NCBI RefSeq assembly: GCF_018837975.1
Contig: NZ_JAGSOY010000036.1
Coordinates: 1 to 52,189, forward strand
Reading direction: 5' to 3'
DNA: 52,189 bases
From: Zooshikella harenae
Lineage (GTDB): Bacteria > Pseudomonadota > Gammaproteobacteria > Pseudomonadales > Zooshikellaceae
Shown here: positions 18,969 through 28,575 of the stretch, piece by piece
Position numbering within the stretch: the stretch's first letter is position 1
Layout of the letters: each line of letters opens with the position of its first letter
Notes under the pieces: generated by a model
Told to the model about the DNA's origin: nothing
Databases searched by the model: none
What the model saw: the letters and a program-made list of their open reading frames with translations, nothing else
Position numbers and translations under genes: made by a program

Positions 18969-18982
18969 TTGATACATGTCAT
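18969..18982 (-). promoter_or_regulatory. FNR/ANR-like box upstream of adhE
   Basis: TTGAT-ACAT-GTCAT agrees with the TTGAT-N4-ATCAA consensus at 8 of 10 positions. It lies about 124 bases before the adhE start. On the minus strand a TAGACT hexamer (18946-18941) stands at the distance expected for the -10 of a class II FNR promoter. Fits an oxygen-responsive fermentative gene, but not proven. Confidence 0.45.
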
Positions 18983-19032
18983 TATGTAGTAAACTTACCA
19001 AATCATCACACAAATAAAGCAAAACTATTGTT

Positions 19033-19821
19033 TTAAAACGTCGCTTTGATGTGATATTCCGAAAATATGGCCTGCAGTTTCAGCAACGTTTCCTTTGATG
19101 GAGGTTCAACACCAGCTAATGGATAACGATCACCAAACGCTTCCCATTTATGCTTCCCTAATTCGTGATAGGGCAATAACTCAACTTTTTCCACGTTACT
19201 CATCGGTTGGATGAACTTAGCCATTTGCCGAGCTGTTTTTTCATCATCTGTGTAGCCAGGCACAACCACTAAACGAATCCAGGCAGGAATACCTTTTTCT
19301 GCTACATATTGAGCAAATTTCAATGTTCTCTTGTTACTTACACCCGTCAATGCTTTGTGGCGCTTATCATCAACTTGTTTAAGATCTAACAACACTAAAT
19401 CTGTATGTGCTAATAATTCATCCAGTTCCTGATTATATTTAGTTGCATAACCATTCGTATCCAAACAGGTATGGATATTTTCTTCTTTAAGTGCTGTAAA
19501 CAGTGCTTTAACAAAAGGTACTTGCAGTAAAGGCTCTCCACCAGTCACCGTTACGCCTCCATTAGAAGCTTCCATAAACGGCTTATAGGCAACAATTTCT
19601 TTCACCAGATCGCCAGCAACTTTTTTCTGCCCACCGTCAAGATCCCAGGTATCTCTGTTATGACAGTATTTACACCGAAACAAACAGCCTTGTAAAAACA
19701 CCACATAACGTGTTCCAGGCCCATCAACGGTTCCAAAACTATCCACCGAGTGGACGTTACCCGACACTTGCAGAGGATCAACACTGACAGCGTCTTTAAA
19801 AGGATAGATTAGTTGTGTCAT
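19033..19821 (-). CDS. pflA: Pyruvate formate-lyase activating enzyme
   Basis: PflA is a radical-SAM enzyme that installs the glycyl radical on PflB. The iron-sulfur cluster motif C-x3-C-x2-C is seen at Cys46, Cys50 and Cys53 (GCLFRCKYCHNRDTW), followed by the glycine-rich GGVTVTGGEPLLQ. The 262-residue protein is about 16 residues longer at the N-terminus than the E. coli enzyme, but AGGTGG just before ATG 19821 supports this start. It lies 159 bases downstream of pflB, with a strong hairpin between them that could lower pflA expression relative to pflB. Confidence 0.95.
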   Translation of the reverse strand: MTQLIYPFKDAVSVDPLQVSGNVHSVDSFGTVDGPGTRYVVFLQGCLFRCKYCHNRDTWDLDGGQKKVAGDLVKEIVAYKPFMEASNGGVTVTGGEPLLQVPFVKALFTALKEENIHTCLDTNGYATKYNQELDELLAHTDLVLLDLKQVDDKRHKALTGVSNKRTLKFAQYVAEKGIPAWIRLVVVPGYTDDEKTARQMAKFIQPMSNVEKVELLPYHELGKHKWEAFGDRYPLAGVEPPSKETLLKLQAIFSEYHIKATF

Positions 19822-19930
19822 TCACCACCTAATACCACTGGCATTGATCGGCTCTCTCGACGAGAGAACAAAGCCAAATAAGTTATGCTGAAGATTAGTC
19901 TATACCATCTTCATGCAACCTTCAGACACT

Positions 19931-19957
19931 AAGAAGCAGGGCTATGCCCTGCTTCTT
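19931..19957 (-). terminator. 12-bp hairpin between pflB and pflA
   Basis: AAGAAGCAGGGC (19931-19942) and GCCCTGCTTCTT (19946-19957) form a perfect 12-bp stem with a TAT loop, 23 bases after the pflB stop. No T-run follows on the minus strand, so a partial terminator or an mRNA-stabilising hairpin is likely. Confidence 0.5.
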
Positions 19958-19980
19958 AGGAGCGTGATAGTCTTCAGAAA

Positions 19981-22254
19981 TTACATTCTTGCATGGAATG
20001 TCCGGGAAATAACATCCATTTGCTGCTCACGTGTCAATTTGACAAAGTTAACAGCATAACCTGACACACGAATAGTCAATTGTGGATATTGCTCTGGATG
20101 TTCCATTGCATCCATCAAGGTTTCTTTATTTAACACGTTAACGTTAACATGATGACCTGCAGCTTTGAAATAACCATCAAGCATCGCACTTAAGTTTGTC
20201 ACTTGAGCGGTTTTGTCTTTACCTAAACCTGCTGGAACCAAAGACATGGTATAAGAGATACCATCTTCTGCATCATTGTAAGGTAGTTTAGATACAGATA
20301 ATAATGAAGCTAATGCTCCTTTTTCATCACGGCCATGCATTGGGTTAGCACCAGGAGCAAACGGCTCACCCGCTTTACGTCCATCAGGTGTTGTACCTGT
20401 TTTCTTCCCATAGACAACATTAGAAGTAATTGTCAGGATAGACTGAGTAGGGACAGACTTACGGTATGTTGGATTCTTACGTACGTGTTCCATAAAGCGA
20501 TGTACAACGTCAACGGCAATCTGATCAACGCGATCATCATTATTACCAAATTTAGGAAAGTCGCCTTCAATCTGGTAATCCACAACAAAACCTTCATCAT
20601 TACGCACAGGCTTCACTTTCGCGTACTTAATAGCAGCCAAAGAGTCCGCCACAATAGATAATCCTGCAATACCACATGCCATAGTACGATACACATCACG
20701 GTCATGTAGTGCCATCAGTGCAGTTTCATAGCTATAGCGATCATGCATATAGTGAATGACATTCAAAGATTTAACGTACTGATTAGCAACCCAATCCATA
20801 TAGTGGTCGAAACGCTCCCAGACTTTATCAAAATCCAGGTATTCATCAGCCATGACGTCCATTTTTGGTCCTACCTGCAGACCAATTTTTTCATCCATAC
20901 CACCATTAATGGAATACAGCATTGTTTTTGCTAAGTTACAGCGAGCGCCAAAGAACTGCATTTGCTTACCAATGCGCATAGCTGATACACAGCAGGCGAT
21001 ACCATAGTCATCACCAAACTTAGGACGCATTAAATCATCACTTTCATATTGGATAGAGCTGGTATCAATAGATACTTTTGAACAGAAGTCTTTAAAGCTC
21101 TTCGGTAACTGTTCAGACCATAATACTGTCAGGTTAGGCTCAGGTGCTGGCCCCAAATTATAAAGCGTATTCAGGATACGGAATGAGCTTTTGGTTACCA
21201 AGGTGCGGCCATCTTCGCCCATACCACCAATGACTTCAGTAACCCATGTTGGATCACCAGAGAACAGCTGATCATACTCAGGTGTTCTTAAGAAACGCAC
21301 CATTCGCAGCTTAACAACTAAGTCATCCATCATTTCTTGGGCTTCAGACTCAGTCAGTGCTCCACTTTCTAAGTCACGCTTGATATAAATATCTAAAAAT
21401 GAGGAAATACGACCAATACTCATCGCTGCACCGTTCTGGGATTTAACAGCGGCTAAGTAGGCAAAGTAAGTCCACTGAATAGCTTCACGAGCAGTGACTG
21501 CAGGGCGTGAAATATCAAAACCATAGCTTTGAGCCATCTCTTTCATTTCTTGCAGAGCACGGACTTGATCAGACAGCTCTTCACGCAACCGAATGACATC
21601 TTCATCAAAGAAATCAGGGTTAAGATCAGCTTTTTGCTGTTGTTTGTCTTCGATTAAACGGTCAACCCCATATAAAGCAATACGGCGGTAATCACCAATA
21701 ATCCGACCTCGGCCATACGCATCAGGTAATCCTGTAATGATACCGGCTTTACGACACTTCAGGATTTCAGGCGTATAAGCATCAAACACACCCTGGTTAT
21801 GAGTTTTACGGTATTTGGTGAAAATTTCAGAAACCTGAGGGGAAAGCTCACGATCATAGGCCTGACAAGAAGCCTCAACCATACGTATACCACCATTTGG
21901 CATGATGGCGCGCTTTAAAGGTTTTTCAGTCTGTAGACCAACAATAACCTCAAGGTCTTTATCAATGTAACCTGCTGGATGAGAAGTAATACCGGAAACT
22001 ACTTCTGTATCAAAATCCAAAGGCCCACCTTTAGCATTTTCCTGCTGCATCAACTCCAGTACTTTTTCCCAAAGCTTTTGAGTACGTTCAGTAGGGTCAG
22101 CAAGAAAGCTGTCATCACCTTCATAAGGTGTGTAGTTTTTCTGAATAAAATCACGAACATTAACAGCAGTCTGCCAGTCACCGCCGTTAAATCCTTGCCA
22201 AGGATCAGGCATATCACTACCCACATTCGCTGTAGCAAGATCATCTTTATACAT
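19981..22254 (-). CDS. pflB: Formate C-acetyltransferase (pyruvate formate-lyase)
   Basis: PflB cleaves pyruvate with CoA to acetyl-CoA and formate under anaerobic conditions. The active-site cysteines are C421 and C422 ([10 protein letters not shown]) and the radical glycine is G732 in [12 protein letters not shown] near the C-terminus. The 757-residue length is close to the 760 of E. coli. The formate channel gene focA, which precedes pflB in enterobacteria, is absent; instead about 850 bases without a recognisable gene lie upstream. pflA follows on the same strand, then adhE, giving a compact mixed-acid fermentation set. Confidence 0.97.
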   Translation of the reverse strand: MYKDDLATANVGSDMPDPWQGFNGGDWQTAVNVRDFIQKNYTPYEGDDSFLADPTERTQKLWEKVLELMQQENAKGGPLDFDTEVVSGITSHPAGYIDKDLEVIVGLQTEKPLKRAIMPNGGIRMVEASCQAYDRELSPQVSEIFTKYRKTHNQGVFDAYTPEILKCRKAGIITGLPDAYGRGRIIGDYRRIALYGVDRLIEDKQQQKADLNPDFFDEDVIRLREELSDQVRALQEMKEMAQSYGFDISRPAVTAREAIQWTYFAYLAAVKSQNGAAMSIGRISSFLDIYIKRDLESGALTESEAQEMMDDLVVKLRMVRFLRTPEYDQLFSGDPTWVTEVIGGMGEDGRTLVTKSSFRILNTLYNLGPAPEPNLTVLWSEQLPKSFKDFCSKVSIDTSSIQYESDDLMRPKFGDDYGIACCVSAMRIGKQMQFFGARCNLAKTMLYSINGGMDEKIGLQVGPKMDVMADEYLDFDKVWERFDHYMDWVANQYVKSLNVIHYMHDRYSYETALMALHDRDVYRTMACGIAGLSIVADSLAAIKYAKVKPVRNDEGFVVDYQIEGDFPKFGNNDDRVDQIAVDVVHRFMEHVRKNPTYRKSVPTQSILTITSNVVYGKKTGTTPDGRKAGEPFAPGANPMHGRDEKGALASLLSVSKLPYNDAEDGISYTMSLVPAGLGKDKTAQVTNLSAMLDGYFKAAGHHVNVNVLNKETLMDAMEHPEQYPQLTIRVSGYAVNFVKLTREQQMDVISRTFHARM

Positions 22255-22991
22255 GGTTATACCCTCGTATTTTTCCTAAAAGTTGCCTGATATCACTCTG
22301 CTCATCAACTGACGGTGAGTAATACCCCAAATTCGTTGCATACATATAAAACACAGCAAAAGATTGCCTTTGAGCTTAGGCCATGAATTCAAGACATAGG
22401 TGAAGAAAGTGATGAAAAATGATAGACCTAGTTGCCTACAAGCTCTTACTACGGAACTCACAGCTAATTTCGCTACAATAAAAACAGATATCCAACCCTC
22501 TAAACTTAGCATAGTCAGAATATGTTTAGAATTTGAATACTTTGAATGAACAATCTGAAATAAGCAATGAAGCTGCTTAGACACAGAGGTCAAGTAACTG
22601 AATATCGTTTGAGCAACACATTGCATGATCCACATAGTTGTAGCTGGCCTCTCTACCTTATCGGCCAGGAGTCATTAATATCAGGGATCACCTGAGTAGT
22701 TTATCTGACGACTGTCTTGGCCGCGAAACTTGATAGCTCAAAGAACCGGTGCGCAACGGCGCTCAGCTTTGAAGTAGTGAGTGTGCGCTTTTGCAAGTGG
22801 TGTCTGATATACCTATCAATGTTGTATATAGAATCAAATAAGTTTGATTAATTTTTACACCATTTGTTGCGTTACTTTTAGGATAAGTTTGGCAATGAAA
22901 TATGGATTGTATATCACTTAGTATCGTTTAATGCTCACAGATCAAAACTGAATATTATGTATGTAGTTTAACGAAAAGATCCCATCAAAAA

Positions 22992-23005
22992 CTGACACAG
23001 ATCAA
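22992..23005 (-). promoter_or_regulatory. FNR/ANR-like box far upstream of pflB
   Basis: On the minus strand TTGAT-CTGT-GTCAG matches TTGAT-N4-ATCAA at 8 of 10 positions. A TAAACT hexamer (22970-22965) stands at class II -10 distance. A weaker related site (TTGATCTGTGAGCA) lies at 22945-22932. The distance to pflB is about 740 bases, so a long leader would be needed. Confidence 0.35.
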
Positions 23006-23045
23006 GTTTGGCTGAAGTAACTCGATATAGTAGTTGTTATTTAAT

Positions 23046-23074
23046 AAAAAAAAAGGAATACCCTATTAATTCCT
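23046..23074 (-). terminator. Rho-independent terminator after the KAS III gene
   Basis: On the minus strand AGGAAT (23074-23069) pairs with ATTCCT (23059-23054), followed by a run of about nine T's. It lies 36 bases past the stop. Confidence 0.75.
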
Positions 23075-23109
23075 CATTCCCTATAAAACAGCCAAACTTA
23101 AACAAATAA

Positions 23110-24234
23110 TCATGCTAGCTGTTTTACAACAATTGAACCCGCTGAATAGCCTGCACCAAATGAGCAAATTACCCCAATATCCTCCACCACTAAGTCTTGG
23201 CGGTGAAGATGAAAACAAATTATTGAACCTGCTGAGCTGGTATTCGCATATTCATCAAGTATCACAGGAGCCTCATCTATCGCAGGCTCACGTCCCAAAA
23301 TACGACGCGCAATTAATTGATTCATATTCAAATTTGCTTGGTGCAACCATAAGCGACGAATCTGTTGCTCACTAATACCAAGGTGCTGTAGGTGATTGAT
23401 CACCAAGTTTGACACCATAGGGCAAACATCTTTAAAGACTTTTCGCCCCTGCTGCATAAACAGCTTATCAGCAGTATCAGTGTCTGATTCAACACAACGA
23501 TTAAGAAAGCCAAAATTATTGCGAATATTATTCGAAAACTGGGTAACTAATCGCTCGCCCATTATCATGAGTGGGCGTGATGTAATCGCATCAGCTCGAT
23601 TTTCTAACACAACAGCAGTGCATGCATCACCAAAAATAAAGTGACTATCACGATCTCTAAAATTCAAGTGAGCTGAACATATTTCTGGACTCACAACCAG
23701 CATACACTTTGCTGAGCCTGATCGAATTGCATTCGCCGCTGCCTGAATACCAAAGGTGGCAGAGGAACAAGCAACATTCATATCATAAGCAAAACCCTGA
23801 ACGCCCAATGCATTTTGCAGTTCAACCGCCATAGCAGGGTAAGCTCGCTGCATATTTGAACAGGCAACGATCACACCATCCACGTCTTGAGCATTTCGGT
23901 CAGCATCTTCCAACGCCTGACGAACAGCCAGTAATGCCATTTCCGCCTGAATGGACAAGCTATCATCAGTACGATCAGGCAGTTGAGGATACATCCTAGC
24001 TATATCTAAAATTCCCTTTTTATCCAAAACATGTCGCCGTTTGATACCTGAGGCTTTAACTATAAAGTCAGCGCTTGATGGCTGCAGAGGCTCTTTATCC
24101 CCCATTTCAATAGCCACACTATGTAGTTCATTATAATGACTGACATAAGCATTAAATGATGCCACAAGTTCTTCATTTGTAATCACATCATCAGGGCTAT
24201 AAAGCCCTGTTCCAGTTATGACAACTTCGGTCAC
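23110..24234 (-). CDS. Beta-ketoacyl-ACP synthase III family protein (FabH-like)
   Basis: Thiolase-fold enzyme that condenses an acyl-CoA starter with malonyl-ACP. The catalytic triad is complete: Cys156 (NVACSSATFG), His298 (LHQANLNM) and Asn331 (DEYANTSSAG). GTG 24234 was chosen because the protein then starts VTEVVITGTGLYSPDDV, normal for the family, with GAGG five bases upstream, and has 374 residues; an upstream start at 24303 would overlap hrpA. It is longer than E. coli FabH and belongs to the group of about 373 residues common in Pseudomonas and marine relatives, often a second KAS III. It sits 44 bases downstream of hrpA; no functional link to hrpA is evident. Confidence 0.88.
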   Translation of the reverse strand: MTEVVITGTGLYSPDDVITNEELVASFNAYVSHYNELHSVAIEMGDKEPLQPSSADFIVKASGIKRRHVLDKKGILDIARMYPQLPDRTDDSLSIQAEMALLAVRQALEDADRNAQDVDGVIVACSNMQRAYPAMAVELQNALGVQGFAYDMNVACSSATFGIQAAANAIRSGSAKCMLVVSPEICSAHLNFRDRDSHFIFGDACTAVVLENRADAITSRPLMIMGERLVTQFSNNIRNNFGFLNRCVESDTDTADKLFMQQGRKVFKDVCPMVSNLVINHLQHLGISEQQIRRLWLHQANLNMNQLIARRILGREPAIDEAPVILDEYANTSSAGSIICFHLHRQDLVVEDIGVICSFGAGYSAGSIVVKQLA

Positions 24235-24278
24235 ATTTGCCTCGCTTGTTGTTATTCTAGGTGTGAATCTGTACAGCG

Positions 24279-27200
24279 CTATGGTTGCAACACCAGTTCC
24301 CACTGCTTACGCAAACGTTTTGCTGAAATGGGTACACTTGTTTTTAATGACTGAGCAAATAGAGAGACTCGATACTCCTCTAAAAGCCAGCGATAAAGCT
24401 GAAGATGAGGACACTCTAGGGATGCCCCCTGCAATGCTGAAGCTCGTTGTTGGTATGTTTCCCAAAGTTGAGTTAACTCCTCGGTATAAGCATTATCTCG
24501 GGGAATTTGTCCTCCCAACTTATCAAGCCGCTGTAATATAGCATCAAGATAGCGCGGATAATGCTTCAACCAACATAAAGGTACATCCCTTAGGCATCCA
24601 CGATATATCAGTTGCTGTAGCTGAAATTTAATATCGGCTAATGAACGTGCAACAGCCAAGGAAATCCGCCCTTTAAGCTGTTTATTGATGGAATGATAAC
24701 GAGAAAAAACCTCTACCAATAAGGATGTTATTTCACTCACTAATGGGGCTAAATCAGCTCTTAGCTTTTCAATAAATGCCTGAAATTCAGCTTCATTTCG
24801 GGGAGGCTCTACTTGCGCCTCAAGCAAAATAGTATTGGCTGCCAACCAAATAATATCCTCCTCTAGTAAAGACTTGGGATAAACACTCACCCCCCACAGT
24901 GCTACCTGCTTTAACTGTGGCATTTGTGTTCGCAGAAACTTCAACTGTTGCGTCGGCAGCGTTAACAAAGCCAGCCGTGTTACACCACGGTGATGTTCAG
25001 CTTTGGCTTTATCCTCAGTCGCAAATACTTTAATCGCTACACTATTATTTTCATCAACTAAAGCAGGATACCCTCGAATCACTAATCCCTGCTGCTGCTG
25101 AGTAATTTCCTCGGGTAAATAATCAAAATTCCACTGCGTTATCCCGTCACGCTCCAAGCCGTGATCTGACAGTTGTTTCAATGATGCTTCTGCCTGATCG
25201 GCAAATTGTTGGAGCAGTACCTGAAAATCACGACCTTGGCCTAAGCAGCGACCATGTTCATCAACGACACGAATATTCATTTGTAAGTGAACTGGTAGTT
25301 TAACTTGTTGCCACTCTTCCTCAGATATTCTTATACCAGTCATTTTTCGTAGCTGCCCTCCCAACTTTTCTGTGAGAGGGGTATCATCAGGTGAAAGCGC
25401 TTCCAATGCGGCATTCACAAAGTCAGGGACAGGAACGAAGTTTTTACGAACAGCCTTCGGTAAACCACGAATTAATGCCGTACACTTTTCTTCAATTAAC
25501 CCAGGAACCAACCATTGCAGCCGATTACGTGGCAACTGTGGTAAAGCCGCGACAGGCACTTGTAATGTCACCCCGTCATCATCAGCTGTTGGATCAAAGT
25601 GATAACTCAGCGGATAATGCACCCCCTGCCAAACAAACTGATCAGGATATTGCTCAGCTGTAATATGCTCAGCCTGATGGCGCATTAAATACGCTTGAGT
25701 AAGCAGCAAATAATCTGGGTCTTTTTTCTCCTGTGCTTTTCGCCACCGCTCAAAACTTCGAGCATCAGCAATATCTTGAGGAACACGCTCATCATAAAAC
25801 TGATACAGTACTTCCTCATCCACTAAAATATCCCGTCGTCGGGCTTTAGCTTCTAAATTTTCAACTGCATCAATTTGTAACTGGTTATATTCAAAAAAAT
25901 CACCTGCCGTAGAAAAGTTGCCTTCAACCAAAGCACCACGAATAAAAAGCTGACGGGCCACTACAGGATCAATTTTTCGATAGTCTATTTTGCGGCGAGG
26001 TACCACAATTAGGCCATAAAGGGTTACCTGCTCAAATGCAACCACTTGCCCTCGACGCTTTTCCCAGTGCGGTTCAAAATAATGGTGTTTTAATAAATGC
26101 TGTGCTGATTTTTCAATCCATTCTGGTTCAATTTTCGCTAATATTCGTCCATAAAGCTTGGAGGTTTCAACCAACTCTGCCGACATCACCCACTTCGGCT
26201 GCCGTTTAAATAAGGCTGATCCAGGGAACAAATAAAACTTTTTATTGCGGGCTCCCTGATATTCACCCTGCTCTAATTTAGTACCAATATTACCCAATAA
26301 TCCAGGTACCAAAGCCTGGTGAACCGCTGCATATTCTGCCGGTTCCTGATTTACCTTTAAACCTAACTGCCGACACGCTAACATCAATTGATGATGTAAA
26401 TCCCGCCACTCCCGCATGCGTAAATACGATAAAAAGTGCTGCTTACAATATTTCCGTAACTGGTTTTGGCTGAGTTCCTGACGCTGAGCTTCGTAAGCAT
26501 CCCATAATTGAACAAAGCTTAAAAAGTCGGAGTCATCATGTTTAAACTGGGCATGCTGCTGGTCAGCAGCTTGTTGTTTTTCCGTAGGTCGCTCTCGGGG
26601 ATCTTGAATACTCAACGCACTGGCGATAATCAATACTTCACGTAATGCTTGTTGTTCTGCTCCTGCAACCAACATTCGCCCCATCCTCGGATCAACAGGT
26701 AGTTGTGCCAGTTGTCGACCTAGTGGGGTCAACCGCTGCTGATTATCGATTGCCAGTAATTCCTGTAGCAGCTTGAGTCCATCATTAATTAAACGACTAT
26801 CTGGAGGATCAACAAAAGGAAACTCTGTAATCTCACCAAGCCGCATTTGTAGCATTTTTAAAATGACGGAGGCGAGATTGGTTCGTTGAATTTCTGGTTC
26901 GGTAAATTCAGGACGCCCTAAAAAGTCCTCTTCACTGTATAAGCGGAAACATATCCCTTCTTCCACCCGGCCACACCGACCTTTTCGCTGGTTAGCACTC
27001 GCCTGGGAAATAGCCTCAATTGGAAGTCGTTGTACTTTGGAGCGATAACTGTAACGACTGACACGTGCTGTACCAGGATCAATAACATAACGAATACCTG
27101 GCACAGTAATTGACGTTTCTGCCACATTGGTGGCTAACACAACCCTTCTACCACGATGAGGCTGGAAAGCACGTTGCTGTTCTGCAGCGGTTAAACGAGC

Positions 27201-28208
27201 ATAAAGTGGCAACACTTCTGTGTCTCGAAAAGCTGCTTGGCGGAGCGCCTTTGCCGTATCACGTATTTCACGCTCACCACTTAAAAATACCAGCACATCT
27301 CCCAGTCGGGTACTCTGCCTCTGACGCTCCAACTGCTCTATTTCTCTTAATGCACTGATAATACCTTGCAACTGATTTTCATCAGTATCACGTTTACCAT
27401 CACTGCTTTCTTCTTCATTATCTAATAAAGGTCGATAATGAAGTGTTACTGGATAAGCACGGCCTGATACTTCAATAATGGGGGCCTGATTAAAGTGCTG
27501 AGAAAACCGTTCCACATCGATGGTTGCAGAAGTAATAATCAGTTTTAACTCAGGCCGCTTTGGTAATAACCACTTCAAATAGCCCAATAAAAAATCAATA
27601 TTTAAACTACGTTCGTGGGCTTCATCAATAATCAGTGTGTCGTATTGATTAAGAAAGCGATCCTGTTGAATTTCTGCTAACAAAATACCATCTGTCATCA
27701 ACTTAATATGCGTTTTATCACTGACCTGATCGGTAAAACGTACCTGATAACCAACTGCTTCACCGACTTGCGTCTGTAGTTCTTCAGCAATTCGTGACGC
27801 AACAGAGCGCGCAGCTAAACGTCGAGGCTGTGTATGGCCAATCATGCCTAAAACACCCTGCCCAGCCTCAAGACAAATTTTAGGTAACTGTGTTGTTTTT
27901 CCTGACCCTGTTTCCCCCGCAACCACTATAACTTGATGCTGTTTAAAGGCCGCTAAAATCTCAGCTCTTTTTTGAGCAATAGGCAATTGCTCATTAAAAG
28001 TTAGTTTCGGACAATTTGCCTGTCTTAATTGAGCCAGTTCTGTTGATGTAACAATTTGCTCTTGTAATGCCGCTAATGCTGCATTAGGTATTTTTTTCCC
28101 GCGATAAGTCTTACTTAAATGGTTTAGTCGTTTTTTTAAACGAAAGCGATCTTTCAACATCGCTTGTGTAATCTGTTCTTTAAGCACTGCAAATGTAATC
28201 ACTGCCAC
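24279..28208 (-). CDS. hrpA: ATP-dependent RNA helicase HrpA
   Basis: HrpA is a large DEAH-box helicase; in E. coli it rescues stalled ribosomes on mRNA. Walker A is GETGSGKTT (98-106), motif II is DEAH (195-198), then the SAT motif (ITSATIDVERFSQHF) and motif VI (QRKGRCGRVEEGICFRLY). The long C-terminal part, with the OB fold and the DUF3418-type region, gives 1309 residues, as in E. coli. The N-terminus (LKEQITQAMLKDRFRLKKRL) aligns well with family N-termini; the start is the GTG at 28208, or the GTG two codons later. Confidence 0.95.
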   Translation of the reverse strand: MAVITFAVLKEQITQAMLKDRFRLKKRLNHLSKTYRGKKIPNAALAALQEQIVTSTELAQLRQANCPKLTFNEQLPIAQKRAEILAAFKQHQVIVVAGETGSGKTTQLPKICLEAGQGVLGMIGHTQPRRLAARSVASRIAEELQTQVGEAVGYQVRFTDQVSDKTHIKLMTDGILLAEIQQDRFLNQYDTLIIDEAHERSLNIDFLLGYLKWLLPKRPELKLIITSATIDVERFSQHFNQAPIIEVSGRAYPVTLHYRPLLDNEEESSDGKRDTDENQLQGIISALREIEQLERQRQSTRLGDVLVFLSGEREIRDTAKALRQAAFRDTEVLPLYARLTAAEQQRAFQPHRGRRVVLATNVAETSITVPGIRYVIDPGTARVSRYSYRSKVQRLPIEAISQASANQRKGRCGRVEEGICFRLYSEEDFLGRPEFTEPEIQRTNLASVILKMLQMRLGEITEFPFVDPPDSRLINDGLKLLQELLAIDNQQRLTPLGRQLAQLPVDPRMGRMLVAGAEQQALREVLIIASALSIQDPRERPTEKQQAADQQHAQFKHDDSDFLSFVQLWDAYEAQRQELSQNQLRKYCKQHFLSYLRMREWRDLHHQLMLACRQLGLKVNQEPAEYAAVHQALVPGLLGNIGTKLEQGEYQGARNKKFYLFPGSALFKRQPKWVMSAELVETSKLYGRILAKIEPEWIEKSAQHLLKHHYFEPHWEKRRGQVVAFEQVTLYGLIVVPRRKIDYRKIDPVVARQLFIRGALVEGNFSTAGDFFEYNQLQIDAVENLEAKARRRDILVDEEVLYQFYDERVPQDIADARSFERWRKAQEKKDPDYLLLTQAYLMRHQAEHITAEQYPDQFVWQGVHYPLSYHFDPTADDDGVTLQVPVAALPQLPRNRLQWLVPGLIEEKCTALIRGLPKAVRKNFVPVPDFVNAALEALSPDDTPLTEKLGGQLRKMTGIRISEEEWQQVKLPVHLQMNIRVVDEHGRCLGQGRDFQVLLQQFADQAEASLKQLSDHGLERDGITQWNFDYLPEEITQQQQGLVIRGYPALVDENNSVAIKVFATEDKAKAEHHRGVTRLALLTLPTQQLKFLRTQMPQLKQVALWGVSVYPKSLLEEDIIWLAANTILLEAQVEPPRNEAEFQAFIEKLRADLAPLVSEITSLLVEVFSRYHSINKQLKGRISLAVARSLADIKFQLQQLIYRGCLRDVPLCWLKHYPRYLDAILQRLDKLGGQIPRDNAYTEELTQLWETYQQRASALQGASLECPHLQLYRWLLEEYRVSLFAQSLKTSVPISAKRLRKQWELVLQP

Positions 28209-28575
28209 TCACTGCCTTAGCTATCAACTGTATTTACTTTTTTCATATCGTTTATTCCTTCACAACTTTAAAAGAGGAAGGGCATAGATAAATACACCTT
28301 TTATTCTCACTTTTTCACTCTGTTTTAAATCCTTACTAGGGCCTGAGTGATCCAAACCGAACTGTAATTCTAAATAAAAACTTCTTAATTAAAGAATAGA
28401 ATGGTTAATGGGCGCAGAGAATAAACTATTTACAGTATATTTTCACGTTTAATGAAAACCTTATTGTACTCAATGCACACGACTTTTAAGGAAGGAATCA
28501 TCAAATAAGAGCAGAATGAAAGCGCTGACTGTAATAGCCAGCCCTTATTTCATTATTTTAGCTTGCAGAAAGACG
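28209..28575. other. Intergenic region between fadD and hrpA, with a hairpin
   Basis: No gene is seen. A hairpin at about 28514-28552 (GCTGACT/AGCCAGC core, enclosed by AATGAAA/TTTCATT) lies 24 bases after the fadD stop and is probably its terminator. The remainder presumably carries the hrpA promoter. Confidence 0.5.
28514..28552 (-). terminator. Likely terminator of fadD
   Basis: On the minus strand AATGAAA...GCTGGCT-ATTAC-AGTCAGC-GC-TTTCATT forms a two-part stem. T-rich sequence follows the inner stem. Confidence 0.5.

Larger units (their letters stand above)
22255..23109 (-). other. Long non-coding region upstream of pflB
   Basis: An open frame at 22276-22635 (minus) has no ribosome binding site and an unconvincing composition, so I do not call a gene. 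The region probably holds the pflB promoter(s) and a long leader. It ends at the terminator of the KAS III gene. Confidence 0.5.

Noticed and set aside
22276-22635. Open frame of 119 codons upstream of pflB (minus strand)
   Set aside because: No ribosome binding site, unusual composition with scattered Cys and Trp, no recognisable sequence; more likely the pflB leader.
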